A stretch of DNA of 54,859 nt, from contig NZ_JACBYE010000027.1 in NCBI RefSeq assembly GCF_013415325.1, forward strand, positions 1 to 54,859, in the 5' to 3' direction. The DNA comes from Sanguibacter inulinus (GTDB lineage: Bacteria; Actinomycetota; Actinomycetes; Actinomycetales; Cellulomonadaceae). Within the stretch, counting starts at the first letter, position 1, and the number at the start of each line of letters is the position of its first letter. The translations under genes and the position numbers were made by a program. This document shows positions 38,360 through 45,753 of the stretch, piece by piece. Under the pieces are notes generated by a model, which was not told the DNA's origin, made no database searches, and worked only from the letters and a program-made list of their open reading frames with translations.

Positions 38360-39988
38360 TCAACCCTCACGTCGCTCGACCACCACGTGCCCGCGCGCGT
38401 GGGCGACGGCAGCGTCGAGATCGGTGTGCAGGTGGTCCGGGTGGCGGGAGGCTGTGACGTCGAGCCTCTCGAGCAGCGCAGCGTGCTCAGCACGGACTCC
38501 CTTGACGATCACCGTGGTCCCGTCGCGCTCGATCGTCTCGACGAGCCCTGCGAGAGCCCGCGCCCCTGTCGCGTCGAGCAGGCGCAGGTGCGACAGGCGC
38601 AGCACGACGACGTCGACCTGGCCGAGCTGCGTGATCTCGTCGACGAGGCGGTCCGACGCCCCGAAGAAGAGCGCTCCGTCTACGCGGACGAGGGCGATGC
38701 GCTCGTCCCCGGGCTGTGCCGGTCCGGGGAGGACCTCGCGGGTGACCGCGGCCGTCCTGCTGAGGTTGCGCAGGGCGAAGAAGGCGGCCGCGGCGAGGCC
38801 GACCAGGACGGCGACCACGAGGTCGACGGCGACCGTGACGACCGCCGTGACGACGAAGACCGCGGCGTCGGCGCGGGTCGAGGTGAGCACGGCCCGCACG
38901 ACCGTCGGGCTGACCATCCGGGACGCTGTCGCGAGCAGGACCCCGGCGAGCGCGGCGAGCGGGATGTGGCTGACCACCTGGGCGGCGAGGTACACGATCG
39001 CGAGCAGGGCGAGCGCGTGGACCACGGCTGCGGCCCGGGTGCGCGCGCCGGCGCGGACGTTGACGGCGGTCCGGGCGATGGCCCCGGTCGCGGGCATCCC
39101 CCCGAACAGGCCCGAGGCGACCGACGCGAGCCCCTGACCGACGAGCTCACGGTCGGCGTCGACCCGCGGTCCGCCGGACATGGTGGTGGCGACCCGGGCC
39201 GAGAGCAGCGACTCGATCGCCGCGAGCGCGGCGACGGCCAGCGCGGGTCCGAGGAGCTCGACGGCGCCGGAGAGGTCGGGGAGCGTCGGGGCGGGCAGCG
39301 AGGACGGGATCGCGCCGATGGTCTGGACGTCGGCCCCCGTCCAGGTGCACAGAGCCGTCGCCGCGGCGATGGCCACGAAGGACGCGGGAACCCGGGGCGC
39401 GAGCCTGTGCAGAACGAGCATGAGGGTGATCACGCCGAGCGCCACCCCGACCGGGAGCAAGGCCGCGGGCCAGGCAGCGCCGGTGACGGCGTCCGCGGCA
39501 GCGACCGCAGCGTTCGTGCTGTGCGAGCCCCCGTGCGACCCGACGGCCGCCGGGACCTGCTGGAGCGCGATGATCACACCGATCCCGACGGTGAAGCCTT
39601 CGATCACGGGCCACGGGATGAACCCGACGGTGCGGCCCAGCTGGAAGACCCCGGCGAGGACGACGAACACCCCCGCGACGACGCTCACCGCGGCGACAGC
39701 CCCGACCCCGTGGGTCGCCACGATCGGCGCGAGGACGACGACCATCGCCCCCGTCGGCCCCGACACCTGCACGGGCGAACCGCCGAAGACCGCAGCGACC
39801 AGCCCGGCCACGATGGCCGTGACGAGCCCCGCCTGCGCGCCGACGCCCGAGCTCGCCCCGAAGGCGAGGGCGAGCGGGAGGGCGACCACGCCGACGGTGA
39901 TGCCGGCGAGCAGGTCCGCCCTCCAGGAGGTCCGCAGGTCGCGGTAGTCGTCCAGGCTCGGTAGCAGGCGCCGGAACGAGCCCCTCAC
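38360..39988 (-). CDS. SulP-family anion transporter with STAS domain
   Basis: A 542-residue SLC26/SulP membrane transporter. About 12-14 helices start with WRADLLAGITVGVVALPLALAFG (the family signature) and include PVQVSGPTGAMVVVL and GGMPATGAIARTAVNVRAGARTR. A cytoplasmic STAS domain occupies about 440-540, with LRLSHLRLLDATGARALAGL. Substrates in this family include sulfate, bicarbonate and other anions; which one cannot be read here. The GTG start overlaps the ArsR stop (GTGA), so expression is coupled to the regulator. Confidence 0.92.
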   Translation of the reverse strand: MRGSFRRLLPSLDDYRDLRTSWRADLLAGITVGVVALPLALAFGASSGVGAQAGLVTAIVAGLVAAVFGGSPVQVSGPTGAMVVVLAPIVATHGVGAVAAVSVVAGVFVVLAGVFQLGRTVGFIPWPVIEGFTVGIGVIIALQQVPAAVGSHGGSHSTNAAVAAADAVTGAAWPAALLPVGVALGVITLMLVLHRLAPRVPASFVAIAAATALCTWTGADVQTIGAIPSSLPAPTLPDLSGAVELLGPALAVAALAAIESLLSARVATTMSGGPRVDADRELVGQGLASVASGLFGGMPATGAIARTAVNVRAGARTRAAAVVHALALLAIVYLAAQVVSHIPLAALAGVLLATASRMVSPTVVRAVLTSTRADAAVFVVTAVVTVAVDLVVAVLVGLAAAAFFALRNLSRTAAVTREVLPGPAQPGDERIALVRVDGALFFGASDRLVDEITQLGQVDVVVLRLSHLRLLDATGARALAGLVETIERDGTTVIVKGVRAEHAALLERLDVTASRHPDHLHTDLDAAVAHARGHVVVERREG

Positions 39989-40374
39989 GGTCGCACGTCG
40001 GGTGCAGGTGCTGCTGCCGCTGCGGCGATCTCGTCGGCGAGGGGGATGTTCGACGTCGACGTGTCCAGCACCTTGCGCAGCAGGACCCGGGCGACGGCGA
40101 GCAGCTCGGCGACCTCGGCGAACTCGAGCCTGTAGTAGACGATGCTCGCGCGACGCTCCGAGGTGACCAGGTGGTAGCGGCGCAGGACTGAGAGGTGCTG
40201 GGAGAGGTGCGAGGCCTGCAGCCCGGTCTGCTCGAGCATCTGCGCGACCGAGACCTCGTCGGCCGACGCCAAGATCTCCAGGATCCGGATGCGCAACGGG
40301 TGGGCCAGGCCCTTGAAGAGGTTCGCCTTGATCTCGTAGACCGGCCGGTGCGCGTCCCCGATTCCTGAATTCAT
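39985..40374 (-). CDS. ArsR-family regulator of the SulP gene
   Basis: A 129-residue winged-helix repressor: LFKGLAHPLRIRILEILA, then VSVAQMLEQTGLQASHLSQHLSVLRRYHLV and the wing RASIVYYRL. There are no Cys pairs, so thiol or metal sensing by the classical sites is unlikely. It forms a two-gene operon with the SulP transporter. The ATG has TATGAT six nt upstream and no ribosome binding site, so it is probably leaderless. A 10-bp palindrome ATGGATCCAT (40373-40382) spans the start and touches the -10, and a 7-bp inverted repeat GGGTCCT/AGGACCC (40392-40415) lies just upstream; either may be the operator. Confidence 0.9.
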   Translation of the reverse strand: MNSGIGDAHRPVYEIKANLFKGLAHPLRIRILEILASADEVSVAQMLEQTGLQASHLSQHLSVLRRYHLVTSERRASIVYYRLEFAEVAELLAVARVLLRKVLDTSTSNIPLADEIAAAAAAPAPDVRP

Positions 40375-40380
40375 GGATCC

Positions 40381-40386
40381 ATCATA
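40381..40386 (-). promoter_or_regulatory. -10 box of the leaderless ArsR-SulP operon
   Basis: TATGAT on the minus strand, one base from the TATAAT consensus apart from the G, ends six nt before the ATG at 40374. Confidence 0.55.
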
Positions 40387-40454
40387 TCGACGGGTCCTGG
40401 AGGTCCGTAGGACCCTCGGCCCGTACGCACCGGTCGCCGGAGAAGGTTGGGCGC

Positions 40455-41063
40455 TCAGACCAGCGGGAGCCACCACCGGTCGACCGCCACGGCTCCGACT
40501 ACGAGGACGTGGACGACGACGGTTCCCCAGAACGCCGCCTGGAAGCTGCGTTTGACGGTCTTGTGGCGCAGCGTCTCCTGGGCGACGACAGCTCCCGGCC
40601 AGCCGCCGACCAGCCCGAGGAGCAGGAGCGTCGACTCTGGCGTGCGCCACCGGCGGGCCACCGCCGCCCGCTTGTCCCGCCAGTACGCGACGAAGGTCAC
40701 GAGGCTCGCAGCACCGTAGGCCCCGAGGACCCAGACAGGCAGGTCTCCTGCGGTGGTGGCCAGGGCGAGCCCAGCACACCACAGGGCGACGAGCACCCAC
40801 GGCCACCCCCGGCGCCGGGGTCCACGGCGTCCGCGAGGTGGCGGACCGTCGAGCCGCACGGTTGTCGCCTGCTCCCGGCCGTCACGGCCGGGGCCGGTCT
40901 CGAAGGTGACCCGAGACCCGACCTGCGGCCGTCCGGACCTGCGGTCGTATTCCGAGATGTGCAGGAAGAACCTGTGCCCAGCCGGGTCGGACTCGACGAA
41001 CCCGAAGCCGCGCTCGTCGTCCCAGGTGGTCAGGCGTCCTGACCTGCGCTGATGTGAAGGCAT
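40455..41063 (-). CDS. cold-shock domain/DUF1294 fusion protein
   Basis: A 202-residue protein. Residues 5-70 are a cold-shock-like OB fold with RGFGFVES and RFFLHISEY in the places of RNP1 and RNP2, predicted to bind single-stranded nucleic acid. A basic PRGRRGPRRRG linker leads to a DUF1294 membrane domain with helices near 88-105, 108-125, 143-158 and 180-197 and the signature YWRDKRAAVARRWRTPE...GLVGGWPG. The fusion is known in many bacteria; its job is not. The ATG has TACCAT six nt upstream and no ribosome binding site, suggesting a leaderless gene. Confidence 0.88.
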   Translation of the reverse strand: MPSHQRRSGRLTTWDDERGFGFVESDPAGHRFFLHISEYDRRSGRPQVGSRVTFETGPGRDGREQATTVRLDGPPPRGRRGPRRRGWPWVLVALWCAGLALATTAGDLPVWVLGAYGAASLVTFVAYWRDKRAAVARRWRTPESTLLLLGLVGGWPGAVVAQETLRHKTVKRSFQAAFWGTVVVHVLVVGAVAVDRWWLPLV

Positions 41064-41069
41064 CGGACG

Positions 41070-41075
41070 ATGGTA
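41070..41075 (-). promoter_or_regulatory. putative -10 box of a leaderless promoter
   Basis: TACCAT on the minus strand ends six nt before the ATG at 41063, in the 82-nt gap after the GT2 gene. It suggests the cold-shock/DUF1294 gene is transcribed separately from the glycan genes. Confidence 0.45.
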
Positions 41076-41145
41076 GCGACGCGCGGCTCCACCCCAGCGG
41101 CCCGGCGACCAGGTTCACCCGGTCGCTCTGCCTCGTGCCGCTGCC

Positions 41146-42381
41146 TCACACCCGTACCCCGTCCGGGATCCCCGTCCTCGACGACACCCCGGTCCGCTCG
41201 AGCTTGTTCCACCGCGACGGCCGCCGGCGGACCTGCTGGACGATCGCGGTGATCATCACGGCGTTCATGACCGTCGAGTAGAGCGGCATGACCACGAGCA
41301 CGTAGAAGAACCGCAGGTCGCGCATCGACCCGTTGAGGGCTGCGGACACGACGACGGACAGCACGGGGTAGAGGAGCAGCACCCAGGCCAGCATGCTCGC
41401 GGGTGTCCCGTACAGGGTCGTCGAGTCGTCGAGCGCCATCCCGATGATCACGACGAGCGCGACCATCTGCAGGATCGGTGCGACGACCATCGACAGCGCG
41501 TTGACCGCCAGGTACGGCCCGACGATCCCGTGCCGCGTCCGACCGATCATGTCGCGGTGGATCCACAGCGTCTGCAGGTACCCGCGCGCCCAGCGCACAC
41601 GCTGGCGCCACAGCGGACGGATGCCCGCGGGCACCTCGGCATAGACGATGGCCTCGGGCTGGAAGGACACCCTGTAGCCGGCGCGCCTGACCCGCCAGGT
41701 GAGCTCGAGGTCCTCGCCGAGGAGGCCCTCGGTGAAGCCGCCGATCTCGTCGACCACGTCGCGGCGGACCGCACCGCAGTTGCCGGAGACGATCGTCAGG
41801 CAGTTCACCTGCGCGAGCGCCCGGCGGACCATCGCGGTCACGTGGGTGAGCAGCGTCAGCAGCCGTGGTTGCAGCCTGTCGAGGTTGACGGGTGCGTCGT
41901 TGCCGCAGACCGCACCGACCCGTGGGTCGTCGAAGCCTCGCAGCATCCCGCGGATGGTCCACCCGGAGAACACGCCGTCGGCGTCGACGAACATGAGGAT
42001 GCTGCCGTGGCTGCGCGCGATACCGCGGTTGAGCGCGGCCGCTTTCCCGGCGTTCGCCTGCGACACGACGACCACCCCGGGCCGCCCAGCGAAGGACTGC
42101 ATGACCTCCCACGTGTCGTCGCGAGAGCCGTCGTCGACGAGCACGACCTCTTTGTGGAGGTACCTGTCGGCGAGGATCGACTCGACGCAGCGCCTCAGCA
42201 CCTTGCCCTCGTCGAAGGCCGGCACGATGACCGACACGAAGGGGTTGGCTGGGACCCGCAGCGGGTCGGGCGGCCGGTGCGCGTGCGCGACGAGTGCCAG
42301 CGGCAGGTAGGCCGCCTCGACGAGCGAGAGCACGACCGCCGGCAGCACGAGGAGCTGGAGCACCAGCGTCCAGCCGCTCAC
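41146..42381 (-). CDS. processive family 2 glycosyltransferase
   Basis: A 411-residue membrane glycosyltransferase like poly-GlcNAc synthase PgaC/IcaA or hyaluronan synthase. A hydrophobic N-terminus (residues 5-32) is followed by the GT-A domain: VDDGSRDD near 80, DAD near 130 (metal/UDP), EDLEL near 220 (catalytic base) and QRVRW near 256, the QxxRW motif of processive enzymes. Three C-terminal helices lie near 285-310, 325-348 and 358-385. It should make and extrude a beta-linked polysaccharide from a nucleotide sugar. The GTG overlaps the ATP-grasp stop (GTGA), so it is coupled to that gene. The sugar is unknown. Confidence 0.9.
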   Translation of the reverse strand: MSGWTLVLQLLVLPAVVLSLVEAAYLPLALVAHAHRPPDPLRVPANPFVSVIVPAFDEGKVLRRCVESILADRYLHKEVVLVDDGSRDDTWEVMQSFAGRPGVVVVSQANAGKAAALNRGIARSHGSILMFVDADGVFSGWTIRGMLRGFDDPRVGAVCGNDAPVNLDRLQPRLLTLLTHVTAMVRRALAQVNCLTIVSGNCGAVRRDVVDEIGGFTEGLLGEDLELTWRVRRAGYRVSFQPEAIVYAEVPAGIRPLWRQRVRWARGYLQTLWIHRDMIGRTRHGIVGPYLAVNALSMVVAPILQMVALVVIIGMALDDSTTLYGTPASMLAWVLLLYPVLSVVVSAALNGSMRDLRFFYVLVVMPLYSTVMNAVMITAIVQQVRRRPSRWNKLERTGVSSRTGIPDGVRV

Positions 42382-43253
42382 CGGGTGGCCAGGACGCGGT
42401 AGTGGTCGAGGATCCCCGTGCAGATCTCGGGCACGTGGGCGCTGTGCGCACCGAGTCGCGCGTTGATCTCCAGGACCACGACGCTGCCGTCGTGGCGGCG
42501 GCGCACGTCGACGTCGGCGGGACCGGTCAGCCCGATCGCCAGGACGGCTTCGGAGGCAGCAGCGACCACGTCGGCAGGGTGGCCGGGCGGGAGCCGGCGG
42601 ACCGACGTCCCGTTGCCGACGTCGCCCTGGGCGAGCGCGGTCTTCTCCAGGACCGCGACGACGTCGACCGTCCCCCAGTGCGAGGAGACGAGCAGGTCGA
42701 CCGCGTACTCGGTCCCGGGGGCGAACTCCTGCACGATGCTGTCCGACGTCAGTCCGAGCGGCTCCGGGTGCGGGTGCACGACGACCCCGCGGCCACCGCG
42801 GCCGTGGCGCGGCTTGGAGACGAGCGGCCCGTCGTAGCCGGCCAGCGCACCTGCCGCGGCCGGCCAGCCCGAGGACCCGAGGGTGCTGGCGGGCACCGGG
42901 ACCCCGGCCTCGAGCAGCACCCTGTAGGTGGACCACTTGTCGCTCGCGATCGACACGGCGCTCCTGGGCCCGATGACGACGGACCACTCGCGGGAGGTCT
43001 CCTGGAGGGCGGGCAGCGTGAGCTCTTCGCTGACCGTCGGGATGATGAGGTCGGCCGACCAGCAGTGCGCCGCGGCGAACAGCGCGTCGGGGTAGGTGGG
43101 GTCGAGGGACGGCGGGACGCGCAGCACCTGGAAGGGGCCGTCGCCTGCGGGGTTCATGTCGACCCCGAGGACGTCGTGCCCGCGCTCGACGAGCTGCCGG
43201 GCGACGCTCGCCCCGGCCGGCCCGCGGGCGCCGGTGACCACGACGCGCCTCAC
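42378..43253 (-). CDS. ATP-grasp domain enzyme
   Basis: A 291-residue ATP-grasp protein with a Rossmann-like N-terminus (VVVTGARGPAGASVARQL) of the carbamoyl-phosphate-synthase type. The ATP loop KPRHGRGGRGVVV lies near 145 and the metal-binding EINARLG near 261. Members join a carboxylate to an amine or similar nucleophile through an acyl phosphate. Between a deacetylase and a glycosyltransferase it could attach an amino acid or carboxylate to freed amines of a glycan or its precursor; that is speculation. GTG start overlaps the PIG-L stop (GTGA). Slightly shorter than most stand-alone ATP-grasp ligases. Confidence 0.85.
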   Translation of the reverse strand: MRRVVVTGARGPAGASVARQLVERGHDVLGVDMNPAGDGPFQVLRVPPSLDPTYPDALFAAAHCWSADLIIPTVSEELTLPALQETSREWSVVIGPRSAVSIASDKWSTYRVLLEAGVPVPASTLGSSGWPAAAGALAGYDGPLVSKPRHGRGGRGVVVHPHPEPLGLTSDSIVQEFAPGTEYAVDLLVSSHWGTVDVVAVLEKTALAQGDVGNGTSVRRLPPGHPADVVAAASEAVLAIGLTGPADVDVRRRHDGSVVVLEINARLGAHSAHVPEICTGILDHYRVLATR

Positions 43254-44176
43254 GGGAGCACCGTCGTCATCGAGGCGAGCACGCGGACGGGTTCGTAGCC
43301 CTCGGCGTGACGCACCTTGGCCTGCCCGCCACGGTAGGAGGCTGTCGCCCGGATGCGTTCCCCGGTCATGTACGGCTTGTCGCTCTGGTCGCGGTGCGTC
43401 GCGATCGCGAGGACCTTGACGTCCACGTAGCCGCCGACGTCGACGAAGACCGTCGGGCGGAAGCGAGTCGTGGCAGACGGGCTCTCGTAGCAGAGCAGCG
43501 TGGTGTGGAAGCGCGCGGCCCGCAGCGTCGCCAGGTGCACCGCCTTGTGGTCCTGGTGGGAGTCGTTGGAGGAGTGCGTGAGGATGATGTCGGGCTGCAG
43601 CCTGGACACGAGCTCCTCGATCGCCACGACCATGTCGCTGCTCGTGTCGGAGAGCCGGGTGTCGGGGAAGTTGAGGACGGTGACGGACTTCGCGCCGAGG
43701 AAGTTGCCTGCGGAGATGGCCTCGGAGGGTCGGACTCCGGTGCCGCCGCGCTCGCCGTTGGACATGACCAGGCCGTGCACCTCGTACCCGGCGTCGATCC
43801 AGCGGGCCAGGGTCGCGCCGCAGCCCAGCTCGAGGTCGTCGGGGTGCGCCCCGACGGCCAGCACGCGGCGCGGGCGGGCCACGACCTCGTCGTCGGGCGG
43901 GGAGATCATCGTGCCGCGCACGACGACCAGCAGCAGGATGATGCTCGCCCACCCGAAGACCTGGACGACCATCGAGGTCGGTCCGGTGAGCGCGGAGTGG
44001 TGCCAGACGGTGCACAGGGTCGCGGCGGGGACGAGGATCGCGGCCGAGGCGAAGGCCGTGCGCCGGACGATGTCGGGGTGGGTGGTGTGGCGGCGGAGCC
44101 AGCGCGCGCTGAGGAGCGCGCCGGCGGCCGTCCCGAGCAGGGCGAAGCAGAGGAGGGTATGGGCGAAGAGCACCAT
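43250..44176 (-). CDS. membrane-attached PIG-L family deacetylase
   Basis: A 308-residue protein with three N-terminal helices (about 2-22, 36-58 and 62-82) followed by a PIG-L/LmbE domain. Zinc-site motifs are AHPDDLELGCGATLA near 109 and HQDHKAVH near 203-210. The family removes N-acetyl groups from GlcNAc-containing substrates. Membrane attachment is unusual for bacterial PIG-L enzymes, which are mostly soluble, and fits a lipid-linked or nascent-glycan substrate beside a processive GT2. ATG 44176 has AAAGGA nine nt upstream; the frame extends upstream without homology. First gene of a coupled trio. Confidence 0.88.
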   Translation of the reverse strand: MVLFAHTLLCFALLGTAAGALLSARWLRRHTTHPDIVRRTAFASAAILVPAATLCTVWHHSALTGPTSMVVQVFGWASIILLLVVVRGTMISPPDDEVVARPRRVLAVGAHPDDLELGCGATLARWIDAGYEVHGLVMSNGERGGTGVRPSEAISAGNFLGAKSVTVLNFPDTRLSDTSSDMVVAIEELVSRLQPDIILTHSSNDSHQDHKAVHLATLRAARFHTTLLCYESPSATTRFRPTVFVDVGGYVDVKVLAIATHRDQSDKPYMTGERIRATASYRGGQAKVRHAEGYEPVRVLASMTTVLP

Positions 44177-44286
44177 CGTCGGTGTCCTTTCGGGGCCGGT
44201 GCACCGTCTCAGGGCGCGCCGGAGGAGCGGAGGTGGGGTGGCGGCCACGGCACGACGGGGGAGGGGGCACGTGGTCCGGCCGGAGA

Positions 44287-44302
44287 GGTCACCTGGGTGA
44301 CC
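44287..44302. promoter_or_regulatory. palindrome upstream of the PIG-L operon
   Basis: GGTCACC-TG-GGTGACC is a perfect 7-bp inverted repeat within the 243-nt gap between the lipoprotein stop and the PIG-L start. It may be an operator. The rest of 44177-44419 is G-rich with no gene and no clear promoter. Confidence 0.35.
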
Positions 44303-44419
44303 CACGACGGTTCGTCAGGGAGGGTGAGGGCTGCGCAGCTGCGGTGCTGCGTGCGGTCTCCGGGGAGGGAGGTTCACGCCGTGGGGAGGACGAGGGCGCG
44401 GGCTCGTGGGGGTGCTGAC

Positions 44420-45655
44420 CTAGGTGCGGTCGTCGTCGCTGAAGGGGTTGGAGCCCTGCGCTGCGAGCACGAACCAGGCTGTCGTGCCTGTGTGCAGGGC
44501 GTCGTAGATGGTGCTGTCGCCGCCGGCGGTCCCGTCCTGCGTGGCTGCGGGGATGCCGCGGGGCGTGCCGTCAGGGCCGTCGGCCTGGGCCGAGGTCACC
44601 GTCCCGAGGAGCTCCTCGGCGAGCGCGGCGTCGCGCTCGAGGTCGCGGACCCGCAGCGCGCACGCCAGGTGCGCGGTGCCCTCGAGCCACACGGTGCCGC
44701 TCGGGTCGGCGCCGTCGCCGACCGTGGCGCCGCGCTGACCGTCGTCGCCGACGAGCAGGTTCTCGGTCGCCCAGTCGAGAGCGCGGGAGGCGTCGTCGCC
44801 GGGGAGCACGAGGGAGGCCCACGCCTGGACGTCCTCGGGGACGTAGTCGTCGGTGTTGGTGGTCTCGCCGTCGGTCTCGGTCCCGACCCAGAAGTGACCG
44901 GTGCTCGGGTCCTGCAGGCTGGTCACGACGGCGAGGGCGGAGGAGGCCCGGGTGCCCCAGACGGGATCGCCTGTGGCCTGGGCGAGCATGAGGAAGAAGG
45001 CGGCGACGTCGATGTTGTGCTCCGACGACTTCCACAGGACCGGGTCGCCGTCGTCGCCGAGACCTCCGGTGTACCCGCCGGCGCCGCGGTCGTCGGCGGT
45101 CACGGTGTGGATCCAGGTGCCCAGGCGCACCGCTGCCTCGAGGGTGGCGGGGTCGTCCTCGGCCGCGTGCACCTGCAGCAGGGCGAGCCCGGCCCAGGCC
45201 ATGTTGCCTGTGCTCGTGGCGTCGGTGAGCGAGCCGGGCTCGCCGCCGGACGGCGCCGTGCACGCGTAGGCGTTGCGCAGCCGGCCGTCGGCGTCGGGGT
45301 CGGACTGCTGGAGGGAGACGAGCGACGCGGCGAGGGTCGTCGCCCGAGCCAGGTCGTCGCGGGTGCCGCGGGCCGTGTAGGCGATGGTCGTGACGGCCAC
45401 GTCGTAGACGTAGGACGCGTCGGGGGAGTCCTCGGCCGGGACACCGCTGAGATAGCTGGGCGGCAGGCGGAGGTCGTCGCCGGTCCCGCACCTGTCCATC
45501 GCGTCGTCGAGGAAGGCGTAGGCGTCGGTGACGTCGGCTGACGGGGCGCTGCACGAGGTGACCGAGGAGGCCAGGACGACCGAGGTCACGGCGGCGATCC
45601 AGTGGCTCGCCGTGCGCGCCGACGGTCGCGTGCTCGCGCTCGTCAGGGTCGCCAT
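44420..45655 (-). CDS. secreted lipoprotein, predicted alpha/alpha toroid (glycosidase-like)
   Basis: A 411-residue lipoprotein with lipobox VTSC (Cys35). The mature protein consists of repeated helical hairpins of about 50 residues, with elements such as GNMAWAGLALLQVH, SSEHNIDVAAFFLMLAQATGD, YVPEDVQAWASLVL and WLEGTAHLACALR that are typical of (alpha/alpha)6-barrel glycoside hydrolases and lyases; the conserved acidic and His residues (EHN, ED, LEGT) would line the cleft. No exact family can be named. It precedes the PIG-L, ATP-grasp and GT2 genes on the same strand, so it may trim or bind the glycan they make. Start at ATG 45655 is likely leaderless (TACTGT seven nt upstream). Confidence 0.7.
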   Translation of the reverse strand: MATLTSASTRPSARTASHWIAAVTSVVLASSVTSCSAPSADVTDAYAFLDDAMDRCGTGDDLRLPPSYLSGVPAEDSPDASYVYDVAVTTIAYTARGTRDDLARATTLAASLVSLQQSDPDADGRLRNAYACTAPSGGEPGSLTDATSTGNMAWAGLALLQVHAAEDDPATLEAAVRLGTWIHTVTADDRGAGGYTGGLGDDGDPVLWKSSEHNIDVAAFFLMLAQATGDPVWGTRASSALAVVTSLQDPSTGHFWVGTETDGETTNTDDYVPEDVQAWASLVLPGDDASRALDWATENLLVGDDGQRGATVGDGADPSGTVWLEGTAHLACALRVRDLERDAALAEELLGTVTSAQADGPDGTPRGIPAATQDGTAGGDSTIYDALHTGTTAWFVLAAQGSNPFSDDDRT

Positions 45656-45662
45656 AGTCGTC

Positions 45663-45668
45663 ACAGTA
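45663..45668 (-). promoter_or_regulatory. putative -10 box of a leaderless promoter
   Basis: TACTGT on the minus strand ends seven nt before the ATG at 45655, in the 98-nt gap after the ABC-F gene. It would transcribe the lipoprotein and perhaps the glycan operon. Confidence 0.45.
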
Positions 45669-45753
45669 GCCAGCGGATGTGACCTGCGCCACAAAATCTC
45701 ACGTCGGCACCGGGTGGAAAACCTGGCGAGCCATGACAGCGCCCCGACCGAGG

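Noticed and set aside
40367-40380. GAATTC-AT-GGATCC looks like a cloning-vector junction
   Set aside because: It sits in a normal promoter with a -10 box and a good ArsR frame, and no vector sequence flanks it.
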